Of a stretch of DNA of 64,000 bases, positions 7,906-16,467 are shown one piece after another (within the stretch, counting starts at the first letter, position 1; each line of letters opens with the position of its first letter). A program made the translations under genes and the position numbers. The notes beneath the pieces were generated by a model that worked only from the letters and a program-made list of their open reading frames with translations, was not told where the DNA came from and made no database searches. Origin of the DNA: Planctobacterium sp965279005 (GTDB taxonomy: Bacteria; Pseudomonadota; Gammaproteobacteria; Enterobacterales; Alteromonadaceae); assembly GCA_965279005.1 (NCBI GenBank), contig CBDIHK010000029.1, forward strand, positions 434,001 through 498,000, given 5' to 3'.

Positions 7906-9015
7906 TTGCCCTATACTACTTCACCAGATATTGAGAATAGCCAAGCTGCATTAGCTTACACCCATCCGTTGAAACAAAACTGTACCCAGTTTTTATCCAG
8001 GCACCAGCCCAAGTCAGTGCAGGAATGGCTCGCCCTTATGGCAACCTCTAAGTACAGCAAATACCAGTTGGACGCCTATGGCCAAGGCCTTTTAGTGCAA
8101 GAGTTGGAACAGCGCATGGCGGATCTGCTGGGGAAGCAGCGCGCCTTGTTTTGCCATAAAGGCATGGTAGTGCAACTCAGCGTGCTAAAACATTGGAGTG
8201 AGCTGCGGCAAAACCCGCGTATCGCATTCCAGCCAAAGTCCCACATTGACTATGACGAGATGCAATCTTATAAGCACTTGCTGAACCTGGAGCAAGTCCC
8301 CATTGGCAATGCCAAAGCGCCTTTCTCAGCTGAGGATCTTCCTGTAGCAACACAGGTAGCGGCAATATCAGTGGAACTACCGCACCGCAGGGCCGGGTTT
8401 CTATTGCCAGAATGGCAAGACTTACTGGCAGCAAGGGACTATTGCGATGCCAATGCAACAGCGCTGCATTTTGACGGGGCACGGCTGCTAGAATCAGCCT
8501 CCTATTGGCACAAAACGCCTGCAGAAGTCTGCCAGCTCAGCGATAGCGTTTATGTTTCTTTCTACAAATCCATGGGGGCTATAGCAGGTAGTGTAGTGGC
8601 GGCAGAGGCTGACACGGTTGAGGCAATGCAACCTTGGAAAAGCCGCATGGGTGGCGAAATACATTCTGCATTCCCCTATGTTATCAGCGCCATGTGGGGC
8701 TTAGACCATTACCTGCCCAAAATTGGTGAGTTTATCGAGCAAGCCAAGCATGTATCCAAGCTAGTTTGCTCGGTGTTGGGCGAAGCAGCATTGCCATTTA
8801 AAGTGCAGTCCAACAGTTTTGTAGTGACATTACCCGGTTCGCCAGAAGAAACAGCCCGGCGCGCGCTGGCAATCGCAAAAACCCAGCACAAATGGCTATT
8901 TGATAGTGTCATGGCAGATGCCACTGGTGGCAGCAGGGTAGAAATACAAATTGGCGACGCCATAAACAAGTGGACCGATGAGGAAATAATAGACGTGTTT
9001 GCTGCCTTTGTTTAA
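7906..9015 (+). CDS. PLP-dependent beta-eliminating lyase / threonine aldolase family
   Basis: 369 residues. The fold-type I PLP signature is clear: HFDGARLLES around residues 188-197 (Asp190 contacts the pyridine ring, Arg193) and SFYKSMGAIAGSVV with the PLP lysine at about Lys221. The N-terminal segment (QELEQRMADLLGKQRALFCHKGM) is the family's usual substrate-side helix pair. The start is TTG 7906-7908; AAGGAA lies about ten bases upstream and there is no ATG before residue 45. The enzyme likely cleaves beta-hydroxy amino acids (L-threonine aldolase type) or performs beta-elimination; the exact substrate cannot be read from sequence. Cytoplasmic, apparently transcribed alone. Confidence 0.8.
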   Translation: MPYTTSPDIENSQAALAYTHPLKQNCTQFLSRHQPKSVQEWLALMATSKYSKYQLDAYGQGLLVQELEQRMADLLGKQRALFCHKGMVVQLSVLKHWSELRQNPRIAFQPKSHIDYDEMQSYKHLLNLEQVPIGNAKAPFSAEDLPVATQVAAISVELPHRRAGFLLPEWQDLLAARDYCDANATALHFDGARLLESASYWHKTPAEVCQLSDSVYVSFYKSMGAIAGSVVAAEADTVEAMQPWKSRMGGEIHSAFPYVISAMWGLDHYLPKIGEFIEQAKHVSKLVCSVLGEAALPFKVQSNSFVVTLPGSPEETARRALAIAKTQHKWLFDSVMADATGGSRVEIQIGDAINKWTDEEIIDVFAAFV

Positions 9016-9113
9016 GGCTATGTTTTTGCATTAGTGTTTTTGCATTAGACAATAACCTTTTTGACATTTATTGCGACTAAACCAGTTGGGAAGCTACATA
9101 ACAGGTGGAACAC

Positions 9114-10550
9114 ATGAAGTTTTTAGTTGTGGCCAGCATTTTTCTGGCGCTCATGACCCGGGAAGTTGCCAGTAAAGAAACCGACTTACATGCACCGCTA
9201 GGACAAATCCAACAAGATTACCAAGTACCCGGCATGGCACTAATTGTGGCCTCCGGTGGCGTGAGCAAGCCATTAAATTTTCCTGTTGGCTATTATGCTG
9301 GGGTGTTGTCTGTAGACGCCCCTGAAAAAGTGACTAGCGGCACCTACTTCCCAGTGGCATCTCTGACCAAGGTTTTTGCCTCCCATTTGGCTTTGTCCTT
9401 GGTTAAGCAAGGCAAGTTGAGGCTAGATGATCCAATCTCCAAATGGCTACCCGAAGCCGACATGCTAGCAAGAGTCACCATTGCCAACCTGCTCTCCCAT
9501 ACCATGATAGGTAAGTCAGGGCGTCAATTTTTCTATGATCCTCGCTTTTACTTGTTAACCCAGATTATTGAAAAAAGCAGTGGTAAAAGCTTTGAACCCG
9601 CCCTATTTGCCTTGCTAGAAAGTGACTTTCAACAGCATTTGCCAAAGGCGCATTGGCCATTGCCTTACAAGCAAGGTTCAGTGGCACAAGTAGCCACCGC
9701 CGTGGGCCATAGTTATGGTTCGAGCATTGAAGCCATACCCCACGATTTTGGCCTGTCTGCCTCAGCGGGTTTGATGTTTACCGCACCAGCATTGGCAAGG
9801 ATGGGTGTGCAATTGATGCAGAGCCATGCCAGAGGTATAGATAATGAGCCACATATTTTGGCTAGCTACCAGCAGGGTCAAACCTATGCCAACGGCTTTT
9901 TTAGGCAACAGATACACAACCAATCAGTGCTGTGGAGCTATGGCCAGTACGAAGGTTACGCCGCCCTATGGCTAATGGTGCCTGAATTAGAACTACAGTT
10001 GCTTGCGCTGGCTAATAACAACATACCCAGCGACGCTTCCCGATTGCTTTTTGGCGATGCCTCCACTTCACCTATCGTTAATTGGTTTACCCGGTATTTT
10101 TTATGTGACAAGCCAGACTGCGCTATTGGCCTGCAAGAACAGCGGGGCACACTGCACCGGCATGTTTATTTTAGCCGCTACCACAAAACTGACTATGATG
10201 CCGCAATAAAACTTATGGCAAGGTTATATCCTGACCAGCAAGCTTGGTCAAAACAAGGCGATACCCATCTGCTGCACCTAGCCACCTATTTAACGACGGT
10301 AAGCATTCACCTTGGATACCCTCCCCCTCCATTTAAAGCACAGCAACGAGCGTTACTTGCCACCAAGCAAATACAAGAAGTGCAAGACCCCTATTGGTTG
10401 TTTTACGCAGGTCTTTTTTATTTAAGGGATGGCAATGATGAAGCTTCTCGAATGGCGTTTGAGACCCTGGTTAATATCCCCAATATGCCCAATCATTGGA
10501 CAGTGCAGGAAGCCAAATCCCTATTGCAAGAAATAGCAAACGCTCACTAG
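9114..10550 (+). CDS. Beta-lactamase-fold serine hydrolase with altered YxN motif
   Basis: About 478 residues starting at ATG 9114-9116, with GGTGGA five bases upstream. A signal peptide covers residues 1-20. The SxxK nucleophile motif is intact (PVASLTKVF, Ser83 and Lys86). The second motif, normally Y-S/A-N, reads FFYDPRFYLL, so the Asn is replaced by Pro. The third region reads GQYEGYAALWLM. The last about 150 residues form a helical extension (TPR-like in feel). Such proteins are periplasmic esterases, D-aminopeptidases or PBP-like enzymes. Its stop codon shares the tetranucleotide CTAG with the stop of the convergent hydrolase gene. Confidence 0.78.
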   Translation: MKFLVVASIFLALMTREVASKETDLHAPLGQIQQDYQVPGMALIVASGGVSKPLNFPVGYYAGVLSVDAPEKVTSGTYFPVASLTKVFASHLALSLVKQGKLRLDDPISKWLPEADMLARVTIANLLSHTMIGKSGRQFFYDPRFYLLTQIIEKSSGKSFEPALFALLESDFQQHLPKAHWPLPYKQGSVAQVATAVGHSYGSSIEAIPHDFGLSASAGLMFTAPALARMGVQLMQSHARGIDNEPHILASYQQGQTYANGFFRQQIHNQSVLWSYGQYEGYAALWLMVPELELQLLALANNNIPSDASRLLFGDASTSPIVNWFTRYFLCDKPDCAIGLQEQRGTLHRHVYFSRYHKTDYDAAIKLMARLYPDQQAWSKQGDTHLLHLATYLTTVSIHLGYPPPPFKAQQRALLATKQIQEVQDPYWLFYAGLFYLRDGNDEASRMAFETLVNIPNMPNHWTVQEAKSLLQEIANAH

Positions 10551-11356
10551 AGCGTGCCATTTGCCTGGTAAAAATCCAGTAAGGCGTTGTTGACCTCAGT
10601 CGGTTTTTCAATGGCTGCAGAATGGCCAGCATCAGGGATCAGATAAAGCTTTGAGTTAGCGATGGCAGCCACTATTTTCCGCGATCTACTTACTGGGGTC
10701 AGGGTGTCGTACTCACCGACTATAACTGCCACAGGTAAATCTACCATGCCGAGTTGCGGCAATACATTGTCCCTAGCAAAGATGGCCTTGCCAAAGGCAT
10801 ACATAGCTTTTTTATCATTTTGCAGCACGGCACTGCGCCAATAGGCCTTGTCTTGTTGCCGGCTGGGATCCCGCAAAAATGCCTGGTGGAACATTAGGGA
10901 GACTACCTTGCCGATTACTGGCCACCAGCCCAATGCCCGGACAGTTGCCAACATTAAGTTATTGCGCCTCAGGGCTTTTGCCGGTTCATTTTCAGCGGAT
11001 GTATCCATCAACACCAAAGACTGCAGCAACTCAGGTCGACGCAGGGCAATGCGCATACCTACAAAGCCGCCGGTGGACATACCGACAAAGTGTACCGCCC
11101 CCAGCCCAAGCCCTTCGATCAAGCCAATCGCATCATTAACCAAGTTGTCCATGTGGTAGCCATCGCTGGCAATTTCGCTGCGATGGTGGCCACGGTGTTC
11201 AAAGCAAATACAGCGGAAGTGCTGTTTCAACTGGGCTACCTGGTCTTTATACATGTTATTGTTCATCAAGTAGCCGTGGGAAAATACGATAGTCTCGGCG
11301 CCTTCGCCTTCAGATTGGTAGTACAACTGGGTGCCATTAACCTTGATATGGGGCAT
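10547..11356 (-). CDS. Alpha/beta-fold hydrolase
   Basis: About 269 residues from ATG 11354-11356 (MPHIKVNGTQLYYQ); the longer frame upstream has no family resemblance. Motifs in order: oxyanion region FSHGYLMNN, nucleophile elbow GMSTGGFVG, acid in GEYDTLTP, and the catalytic His in DAGHSAAIEKP. The pattern is that of the soluble epoxide hydrolase/haloperoxidase/lactonase branch. It is convergent with the serine hydrolase gene to the left and ends on the same CTAG, and it faces away from the AraC-type membrane regulator at 11561, which may control it. Substrate unknown. Confidence 0.8.
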   Translation of the reverse strand: MPHIKVNGTQLYYQSEGEGAETIVFSHGYLMNNNMYKDQVAQLKQHFRCICFEHRGHHRSEIASDGYHMDNLVNDAIGLIEGLGLGAVHFVGMSTGGFVGMRIALRRPELLQSLVLMDTSAENEPAKALRRNNLMLATVRALGWWPVIGKVVSLMFHQAFLRDPSRQQDKAYWRSAVLQNDKKAMYAFGKAIFARDNVLPQLGMVDLPVAVIVGEYDTLTPVSRSRKIVAAIANSKLYLIPDAGHSAAIEKPTEVNNALLDFYQANGTL

Positions 11357-11560
11357 GGAAATTTCACTTAGTAGGATCAGGCTTTCAGTCTGACTAGCAT
11401 TAGCACTCAAATCAACCAATAGCTGCAACAAGCGACAAAACCCTTGCCATGCCGTTTAAATGCCGGTATCAAAATACCGTTACATAGCTTTACCCACCAG
11501 CACAGCAATCAATGCTAAAGTAGAGGCTGAAATAAGCTAAAAGAGCATGCCTACTCCACA

Positions 11561-12745
11561 ATGAATGTTTCGGTTTTTCCCACAGTAATATATGCCTGCA
11601 TGATGGGCATGACCCTGTTTGCACTGATTGAAACCCGGAACAAACCGAAACATAGACAAATTAGCTACCTACGCGGGCTCTTGGCCTTATTGTTAATCCA
11701 TATATTAGGCGAACTATATATTTTCACCGGAGCATACCAATATGCGCCCGGCATAGCGGGAGCCCAATTCCCGCTCCGGACATTGCTAGGCCCGGCACTT
11801 TATTTTTACGCCTATGCCACCATGTCCCCGGAGCAACAACTACCGGGCAAATCATTTTTACTCGCACTAACCGGCCCGCTACTAGTATCACTGGTCATGA
11901 TCCCCTTTGTGTTCGGCATTACACCAGAACAGAAACTCGCCTTGGCAGATCCTGCTACGCGGGATCCCGAGCTATGGAAAATTGCGCTTTCCACCTGTTT
12001 GGCTGCTATGGTCATTTTCATTTCATTCACCATGATATACCTAGTTGCCGCGCTGAGGCTGCATACCCGGCACAAGCAACAGATAATGCAACGATTTTCG
12101 GCGATTGAAAAACGCTCACTTGACTGGTTTAGAAAAGTCCTATTGCTTTGGGGGCTCGCCTGGTTGTTGTTTACTGCCGACTTTGGCATGGGTTTCCTGG
12201 GGGTGCGCTGGTTTGGCTCAGGGTTTGTGTTGCCTCTACTGGAGCTGACGGCACTCATGCTATTTGCCCACTTGGCATTGAAACAGCCGGTACTTAATGA
12301 CTCAGAGCGGGGCAACATAGACGCTGTGCATACGCAGCCCAGAGCGCAAAACGACCAGCCCAGAACCGCCACACTAAGCGTCGAGCGCATGGCCCAGGTC
12401 GCATATAAGCTAAAAACGGTAATGGAACAGGATGAACTTTTTAAAGAAGAGGATCTATCCCTTAACCGGCTATCAAACACCATAGATGTCAGCGAAAACC
12501 ATATATCAGAGACCCTATCTCAGCACCTTAAAACCAACTTTTTCCACTTTGTGAATGGCTACCGGGTTGAGGCTGCCAAGCAACTATTACGCAATAGCAA
12601 TAAGCTAGTGTCCACCATTGCCTATGATGTCGGTTTTAACTCCAAATCCACCTTCAATAGCGCTTTTAAAAAAGCGGTTGGCGATACCCCTACCGCTTTT
12701 AGAAACCAAGACAGGCTTGCCACCAGCGAAGAGGCCCCGCCTTGA
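11561..12745 (+). CDS. Membrane-embedded AraC-type transcriptional regulator
   Basis: 394 residues. The first about 245 residues form seven hydrophobic helices, and the C-terminal about 110 residues are an AraC/XylS DNA-binding domain with two helix-turn-helix units (LSLNRLSNTIDVSENHISET, then VSTIAYDVGFNSKSTFNSAF). This layout is known for membrane sensors that bind DNA directly while anchored in the inner membrane. It is divergent from the alpha/beta hydrolase at 10547-11356. The same architecture appears at 62842-63915. The sensed signal is unknown; lipid or peptide stress is plausible. Confidence 0.85.
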   Translation: MNVSVFPTVIYACMMGMTLFALIETRNKPKHRQISYLRGLLALLLIHILGELYIFTGAYQYAPGIAGAQFPLRTLLGPALYFYAYATMSPEQQLPGKSFLLALTGPLLVSLVMIPFVFGITPEQKLALADPATRDPELWKIALSTCLAAMVIFISFTMIYLVAALRLHTRHKQQIMQRFSAIEKRSLDWFRKVLLLWGLAWLLFTADFGMGFLGVRWFGSGFVLPLLELTALMLFAHLALKQPVLNDSERGNIDAVHTQPRAQNDQPRTATLSVERMAQVAYKLKTVMEQDELFKEEDLSLNRLSNTIDVSENHISETLSQHLKTNFFHFVNGYRVEAAKQLLRNSNKLVSTIAYDVGFNSKSTFNSAFKKAVGDTPTAFRNQDRLATSEEAPP

Positions 12746-12801
12746 CACCCGGTGTATCAATAATCATGAGGCACCCTTTTTAAAACCATGGCAACAGCTA
12801 A

Positions 12802-13692
12802 TTATGCTTTGATTGGAATAATTAACGCCGTCCTAAGATCTGGTACTGGCGTGTTAAAGGGCGAGTTAAGGTACTCCACCAAGGGTGGATGATCCGCAGG
12901 TTCCAATCCAGATGCCGGCAGCCAGTTGCCATAAAACTGCATAAAACTGTTTTCAATTCCGGCCAAGTCGCCTTTATGGACAACTTGGGCTACTTTAAAA
13001 CCACCGATTTTTCTGGACTTCACCGGAAAGGTTCCTTTGGGTTCTGCTTCTGATGTGAAACACAAATCAAACCGCTGTTTATCAGGCCCAGTGATAGATG
13101 GGTCGTCATAGCCAATACTGATGAAACGCGTTCCTTCGCCCAGTATTTTTTCTTGCTTTGCCCACTGGATAAGTTCTCCCCAGGCCTGGGGCATGTTGTT
13201 GTTAACGCCTATGTGATGACGATAAATGACAGTTATTTCTGGGAATGTTGTTTGTGATACTTGCATGGTCAGTTTTCCATGATCTTGGCTGTTAAAATCG
13301 TTGAGTGGAGCGCCAAAGTGGATCCCTGATTCGCAGGCTACATACCGGGCTTGGCAGTTCCGGTAATCAACCGGTGTAACTGCAAACGCCTTGTGGAACG
13401 CCCTAGTAAAGGCTTCGTGACTAGCAAAACCAGCGCCGATAGCGAGATCCAGGATTCTCTCATCAGTGTCCCGCAACAAGCCCGCTGCGCGTTCGAGCCG
13501 TAGCCTGCGCAGATGGGATTTAAGGTTTTCACCGACTACCGCTTTGAATATTCGATGGAAGTGATATTGGGACATATGTGCAAGCTGGGCAAGGGAGTGC
13601 AAGTCTAATTCTGCGTCGAGATCGTCCTGGATTTTCCTTAGTACCGGTAACAACCTATGCTTATACCTATCTCTGTTTACTGCTTCATCCAT
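12802..13692 (-). CDS. AraC family regulator with GyrI-like effector domain
   Basis: 296 residues. Residues 10-110 carry an N-terminal AraC DNA-binding domain (LHSLAQLAHMSQYHFHRIFK, then ILDLAIGAGFASHEAFTRAF). Residues about 145-296 are a GyrI/Rob-type small-molecule-binding domain (FPEITVIYRHHIGVNNNMPQ, KSRKIGGFKVAQVVHKGDL, and a P-V-P-D-L-R-T terminus). The arrangement matches Rob/SbmC-related activators that bind amphipathic compounds and switch on efflux or detoxification genes. It is convergent with the membrane AraC gene to its left. Target genes cannot be deduced here. Confidence 0.88.
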   Translation of the reverse strand: MDEAVNRDRYKHRLLPVLRKIQDDLDAELDLHSLAQLAHMSQYHFHRIFKAVVGENLKSHLRRLRLERAAGLLRDTDERILDLAIGAGFASHEAFTRAFHKAFAVTPVDYRNCQARYVACESGIHFGAPLNDFNSQDHGKLTMQVSQTTFPEITVIYRHHIGVNNNMPQAWGELIQWAKQEKILGEGTRFISIGYDDPSITGPDKQRFDLCFTSEAEPKGTFPVKSRKIGGFKVAQVVHKGDLAGIENSFMQFYGNWLPASGLEPADHPPLVEYLNSPFNTPVPDLRTALIIPIKA

Positions 13693-13824
13693 AACTAATC
13701 CAACTTTGTGCTCTTGATGGCAATGTATAGGGGATCCCCAAAGCCTGTTTGATATTTTTTGCGGTATTGAGTTTAGACTTCTTTGACGTGTTACTGGTGC
13801 GCATAGCGCATTCGCAAACCCAAC

Positions 13825-13856
13825 AAAAAAGGCCTGTTGAGATACAGACCTTTTAG
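13825..13856 (-). terminator. Rho-independent terminator
   Basis: Read on the minus strand this is a stem-loop AAAAGGTCTGT - ATCTCA - ACAGGCCTTTT with one mismatch, followed by a T-run. It lies about 60 bases past the stop of the secreted-protein gene at 13915 and fits termination of leftward transcription from it. Confidence 0.7.
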
Positions 13857-13914
13857 TGTGAACTACTTACTACTAGAAGTTGTTCCCATTAGCTAGCGAT
13901 GGAGCTAGGTATCA

Positions 13915-14499
13915 CTACACCTTCAGTGGCAGATAGAGTAGCTGCTCCTTGGAAACTGACAATGCGTTGCGCACTTCCGCAATATGCTCATCGGTGACAT
14001 CAGGTGCATATACATTGACCTGCTTGGTGACTGAAGCATCTACGCCAATACCATCTTGACAATTATTGCTTTTCTCCCCGCGCTGGCGGCTGTTGACGTA
14101 TGGACAATCACTCAAGGTTTTTGGAGTCCTTTCATCAGTAGCAACCTCTTGGAAAATAATCCTGCCGCCATAATACGCTTGGCCTGTGGCAACGTGGAGT
14201 GGTGCTATTTTACCTTTTAGTACATCTAATGTTTCTTGGTTATCACCGTTGCTGCATGTTACATCGCCGAATACATAAGAGCCTGGCGCCAAACTCGTGG
14301 AAGCAAATGCATTTTTGCTGTAGGTCAGGTTTTGCCGGGATTCACCCGACTCTGACACAAGCTGTATATTTAGCGTCTCACAGCTCAGATTGCTCGAGAC
14401 CTGCAAAATGTAGGTAGCTGGGGCAAAATCAGCAGATTGGGCAAATGCCGAAGCTGATCCAATAGCTAGAAATGAAGCAATTTTGAAGAAACGATTCAT
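13915..14499 (-). CDS. Secreted protein of unknown function
   Basis: 194 residues with a typical signal peptide (MNRFFKIASFLAIGSASAFA, cleavage near AFA-QS). The mature protein contains four to six Cys residues (SCETL, VTCSNG, DCPY, NNCQDG), suggesting disulphides in the periplasm or outside the cell. I recognise no domain. The first half looks beta-rich, like a small carbohydrate-binding or Ig-like module (TYILQVSSNLSCETLNIQLV, then LAPGSYVF). A terminator follows the gene, so it is probably monocistronic. Function unknown. Confidence 0.65.
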   Translation of the reverse strand: MNRFFKIASFLAIGSASAFAQSADFAPATYILQVSSNLSCETLNIQLVSESGESRQNLTYSKNAFASTSLAPGSYVFGDVTCSNGDNQETLDVLKGKIAPLHVATGQAYYGGRIIFQEVATDERTPKTLSDCPYVNSRQRGEKSNNCQDGIGVDASVTKQVNVYAPDVTDEHIAEVRNALSVSKEQLLYLPLKV

Positions 14500-14748
14500 A
14501 TAGACACCTTAGTTTTTTCCTTGTGATATTTCCTTTTAGCACAGCGATGAGCGGAATACTAGGCGCTATTGCCTAGATTTGTTAGTTGATATTACACAAG
14601 CTGTTGCAACGGCTGGACCACTTTCAAACATTATCGAGCTAGTCGGTAACTAATGGTTTTAAAATTTAAGGTGAAATCAATTTGACATTCGCTAGCAGGT
14701 AGTTTGCAATCCGACGTACTTTTAACCAATAGGTAGCTGGCAAGTTCC

Positions 14749-15618
14749 ATGAAAGCATTACTGCTTTGCTTAGTTTTCTGCTTAATGACAACAGCTTACG
14801 CGGAGCCGTTCCAGCTGCGTATTATTGGCCCACAGTCACCAGAAGATAATACTAAAAGCTATTTTGAAGAACTATTTAGCTTGGCATTAAAGCAGTCACT
14901 GGGGCAGGAAACAGAAGTTGCTATCGTAAGGATCCCTTCCTCTGAAACCCTGCAAACAGGGTTGGTGCGGCTATTAAACAAAGGCTTCGTGGATTTAATC
15001 TGGACGGCCACAGACAAAGAAATCGAACAGCAAGTATTGCCTGTGCGGATCCCCCTGGTAATGGGAATGCTTGGCTACCGGGTTGCAATGACCCATAGTG
15101 ACAACCTCTACAAATTTGAATCTATTGAAGACCTAAAGTATTACACCGCCTGCCAAGTCCGCTACTGGACCGATGTTGATATCCTTGATCACAACAAATT
15201 TAACGTTGTCGCAACGGGCTCCTATGAAAACACTTTTCAGTTAACCCATAAAAAACGCTGTGATTATTTCCCGCGCGCAATTTTTGAAGCTTACCCAGAG
15301 TTAGAAGCGTCTAAAAAGCGCTTTCCTGGCTTGGCCATTTTTGATGACGTATTGCTATATTATCCGTTCCCGTTTTATGCCTTTACCAGCCATGACAATA
15401 AAAAATTAAATGGAATGCTCTACGATGGGCTTAAGCAACTCGCCTACTCTGGAGAGATGTTGGCGCTAATGCAGCGCAGCGAAGTTACCCGCCACTTATT
15501 CCCGCTTTCACAATGGAAAAACAAACAAATTGTGCGCTTGCAAAACCCCTTTTTACCCGAAGCAACACCGACAGACGACCCGCACTTGTGGCTTGATTTA
15601 GGTAAAAAGCGGCCGTAG
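14749..15618 (+). CDS. Periplasmic solute-binding-protein-like protein
   Basis: 289 residues with a signal peptide (KALLLCLVFCLMTTAYA). The mature part has the layout of a type 2 periplasmic binding protein: LRIIGPQSPEDN in the first strand, then a hinge region VDLIWTATDKEIEQQVLPVR, then FESIEDLKYYTACQVRYWTD in the second lobe. No ABC permease or ATPase lies beside it, so it may be a sensor-type or orphan binding protein, as is frequent in marine Alteromonadales. A TTGACA box at 14682-14687 could be its -35. It is followed by another secreted-protein gene on the same strand. Ligand unknown. Confidence 0.7.
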   Translation: MKALLLCLVFCLMTTAYAEPFQLRIIGPQSPEDNTKSYFEELFSLALKQSLGQETEVAIVRIPSSETLQTGLVRLLNKGFVDLIWTATDKEIEQQVLPVRIPLVMGMLGYRVAMTHSDNLYKFESIEDLKYYTACQVRYWTDVDILDHNKFNVVATGSYENTFQLTHKKRCDYFPRAIFEAYPELEASKKRFPGLAIFDDVLLYYPFPFYAFTSHDNKKLNGMLYDGLKQLAYSGEMLALMQRSEVTRHLFPLSQWKNKQIVRLQNPFLPEATPTDDPHLWLDLGKKRP

Positions 15619-15723
15619 TTATACCTATGTGACCAACGCCATAGATTTAATGGCTTTGCAACCGCAATATAGGGACGTAACGATGTAGAGCGATTTATTA
15701 CCTTGCCCTCATGGAGCGAAGAA

Positions 15724-16437
15724 ATGCCTAAAACACGATATTTGCTACTGTTTTCATATAGCTTGCTGTTAATACTGGCCAAAGGGGCAATAGCGGCTAA
15801 CCAGGAAGGCCTGACATTCCACCCTAGCCAGTTAACGCAGTCCAAAGCAGTATTTACCATTTATAACGACGCCAATCCGGTTGGCAGCGCAAGCATCGAT
15901 ATTATTAAAGAAAACGGGCTGGTGAAGGTAATTGAATACACAGATGCTCCAGCTGTCGGTGTAGTTGAGACATTGATCTGCACGATGGATCCTGTGTCCG
16001 GAAAAATAAAAAGTTACCAGGGCAACGGCAAATCAGGGGAGCGTGAAATCGATATAGACCTTATTTGGTCCGGTAACCAAGTATCAGGCACACATGACTT
16101 GTTCCAAGACAAAAGCTCACTTGAGCTACCCAACAACCACTTTGAACAGCTGTGCCTGTTTTACAGCGCCCATGCCCTACCTTTAAATGATGATTACGCC
16201 GTTACAGTCGAATTATTTAACGCCTTGGATGGGTCAGTCACGCCAAGGACAGTGAGCGTAACCGGCTCAACAACACTGGACATTGCAGGCGTTGTAGTGG
16301 ATGCCTATAAAGTGCTTGTAGGTGGTGCCAAAATCAACCAGATCCTATCCATCACCAAGGCAACGCCCAGAAAGCTAGTCAAAATTGAATTTGATGTATT
16401 GCCATTTCGCTATGAGCTAGTCACCGAAGCCGAGTAA
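15724..16437 (+). CDS. Secreted protein, possibly DUF3108-like
   Basis: About 237 residues from ATG 15724-15726, which has GGAG seven bases upstream; the frame extends seven codons further but without a ribosome binding site. A signal peptide (MPKTRYLLLFSYSLLLILA) precedes a beta-rich domain with strands such as AVFTIYNDANPVGSASIDII and ARKLVKIEFDVLPFRYELVT-like C-terminus. The repeated pattern of strands ending in a conserved F-x-L-x-x-x-R-Y-E-L is reminiscent of DUF3108-type periplasmic proteins, but I am not certain. It lies 105 bases after the binding-protein-like gene on the same strand. Confidence 0.6.
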   Translation: MPKTRYLLLFSYSLLLILAKGAIAANQEGLTFHPSQLTQSKAVFTIYNDANPVGSASIDIIKENGLVKVIEYTDAPAVGVVETLICTMDPVSGKIKSYQGNGKSGEREIDIDLIWSGNQVSGTHDLFQDKSSLELPNNHFEQLCLFYSAHALPLNDDYAVTVELFNALDGSVTPRTVSVTGSTTLDIAGVVVDAYKVLVGGAKINQILSITKATPRKLVKIEFDVLPFRYELVTEAE

Positions 16438-16467
16438 CAGTATATCTTCAAAGCAATGGCTAATTGC

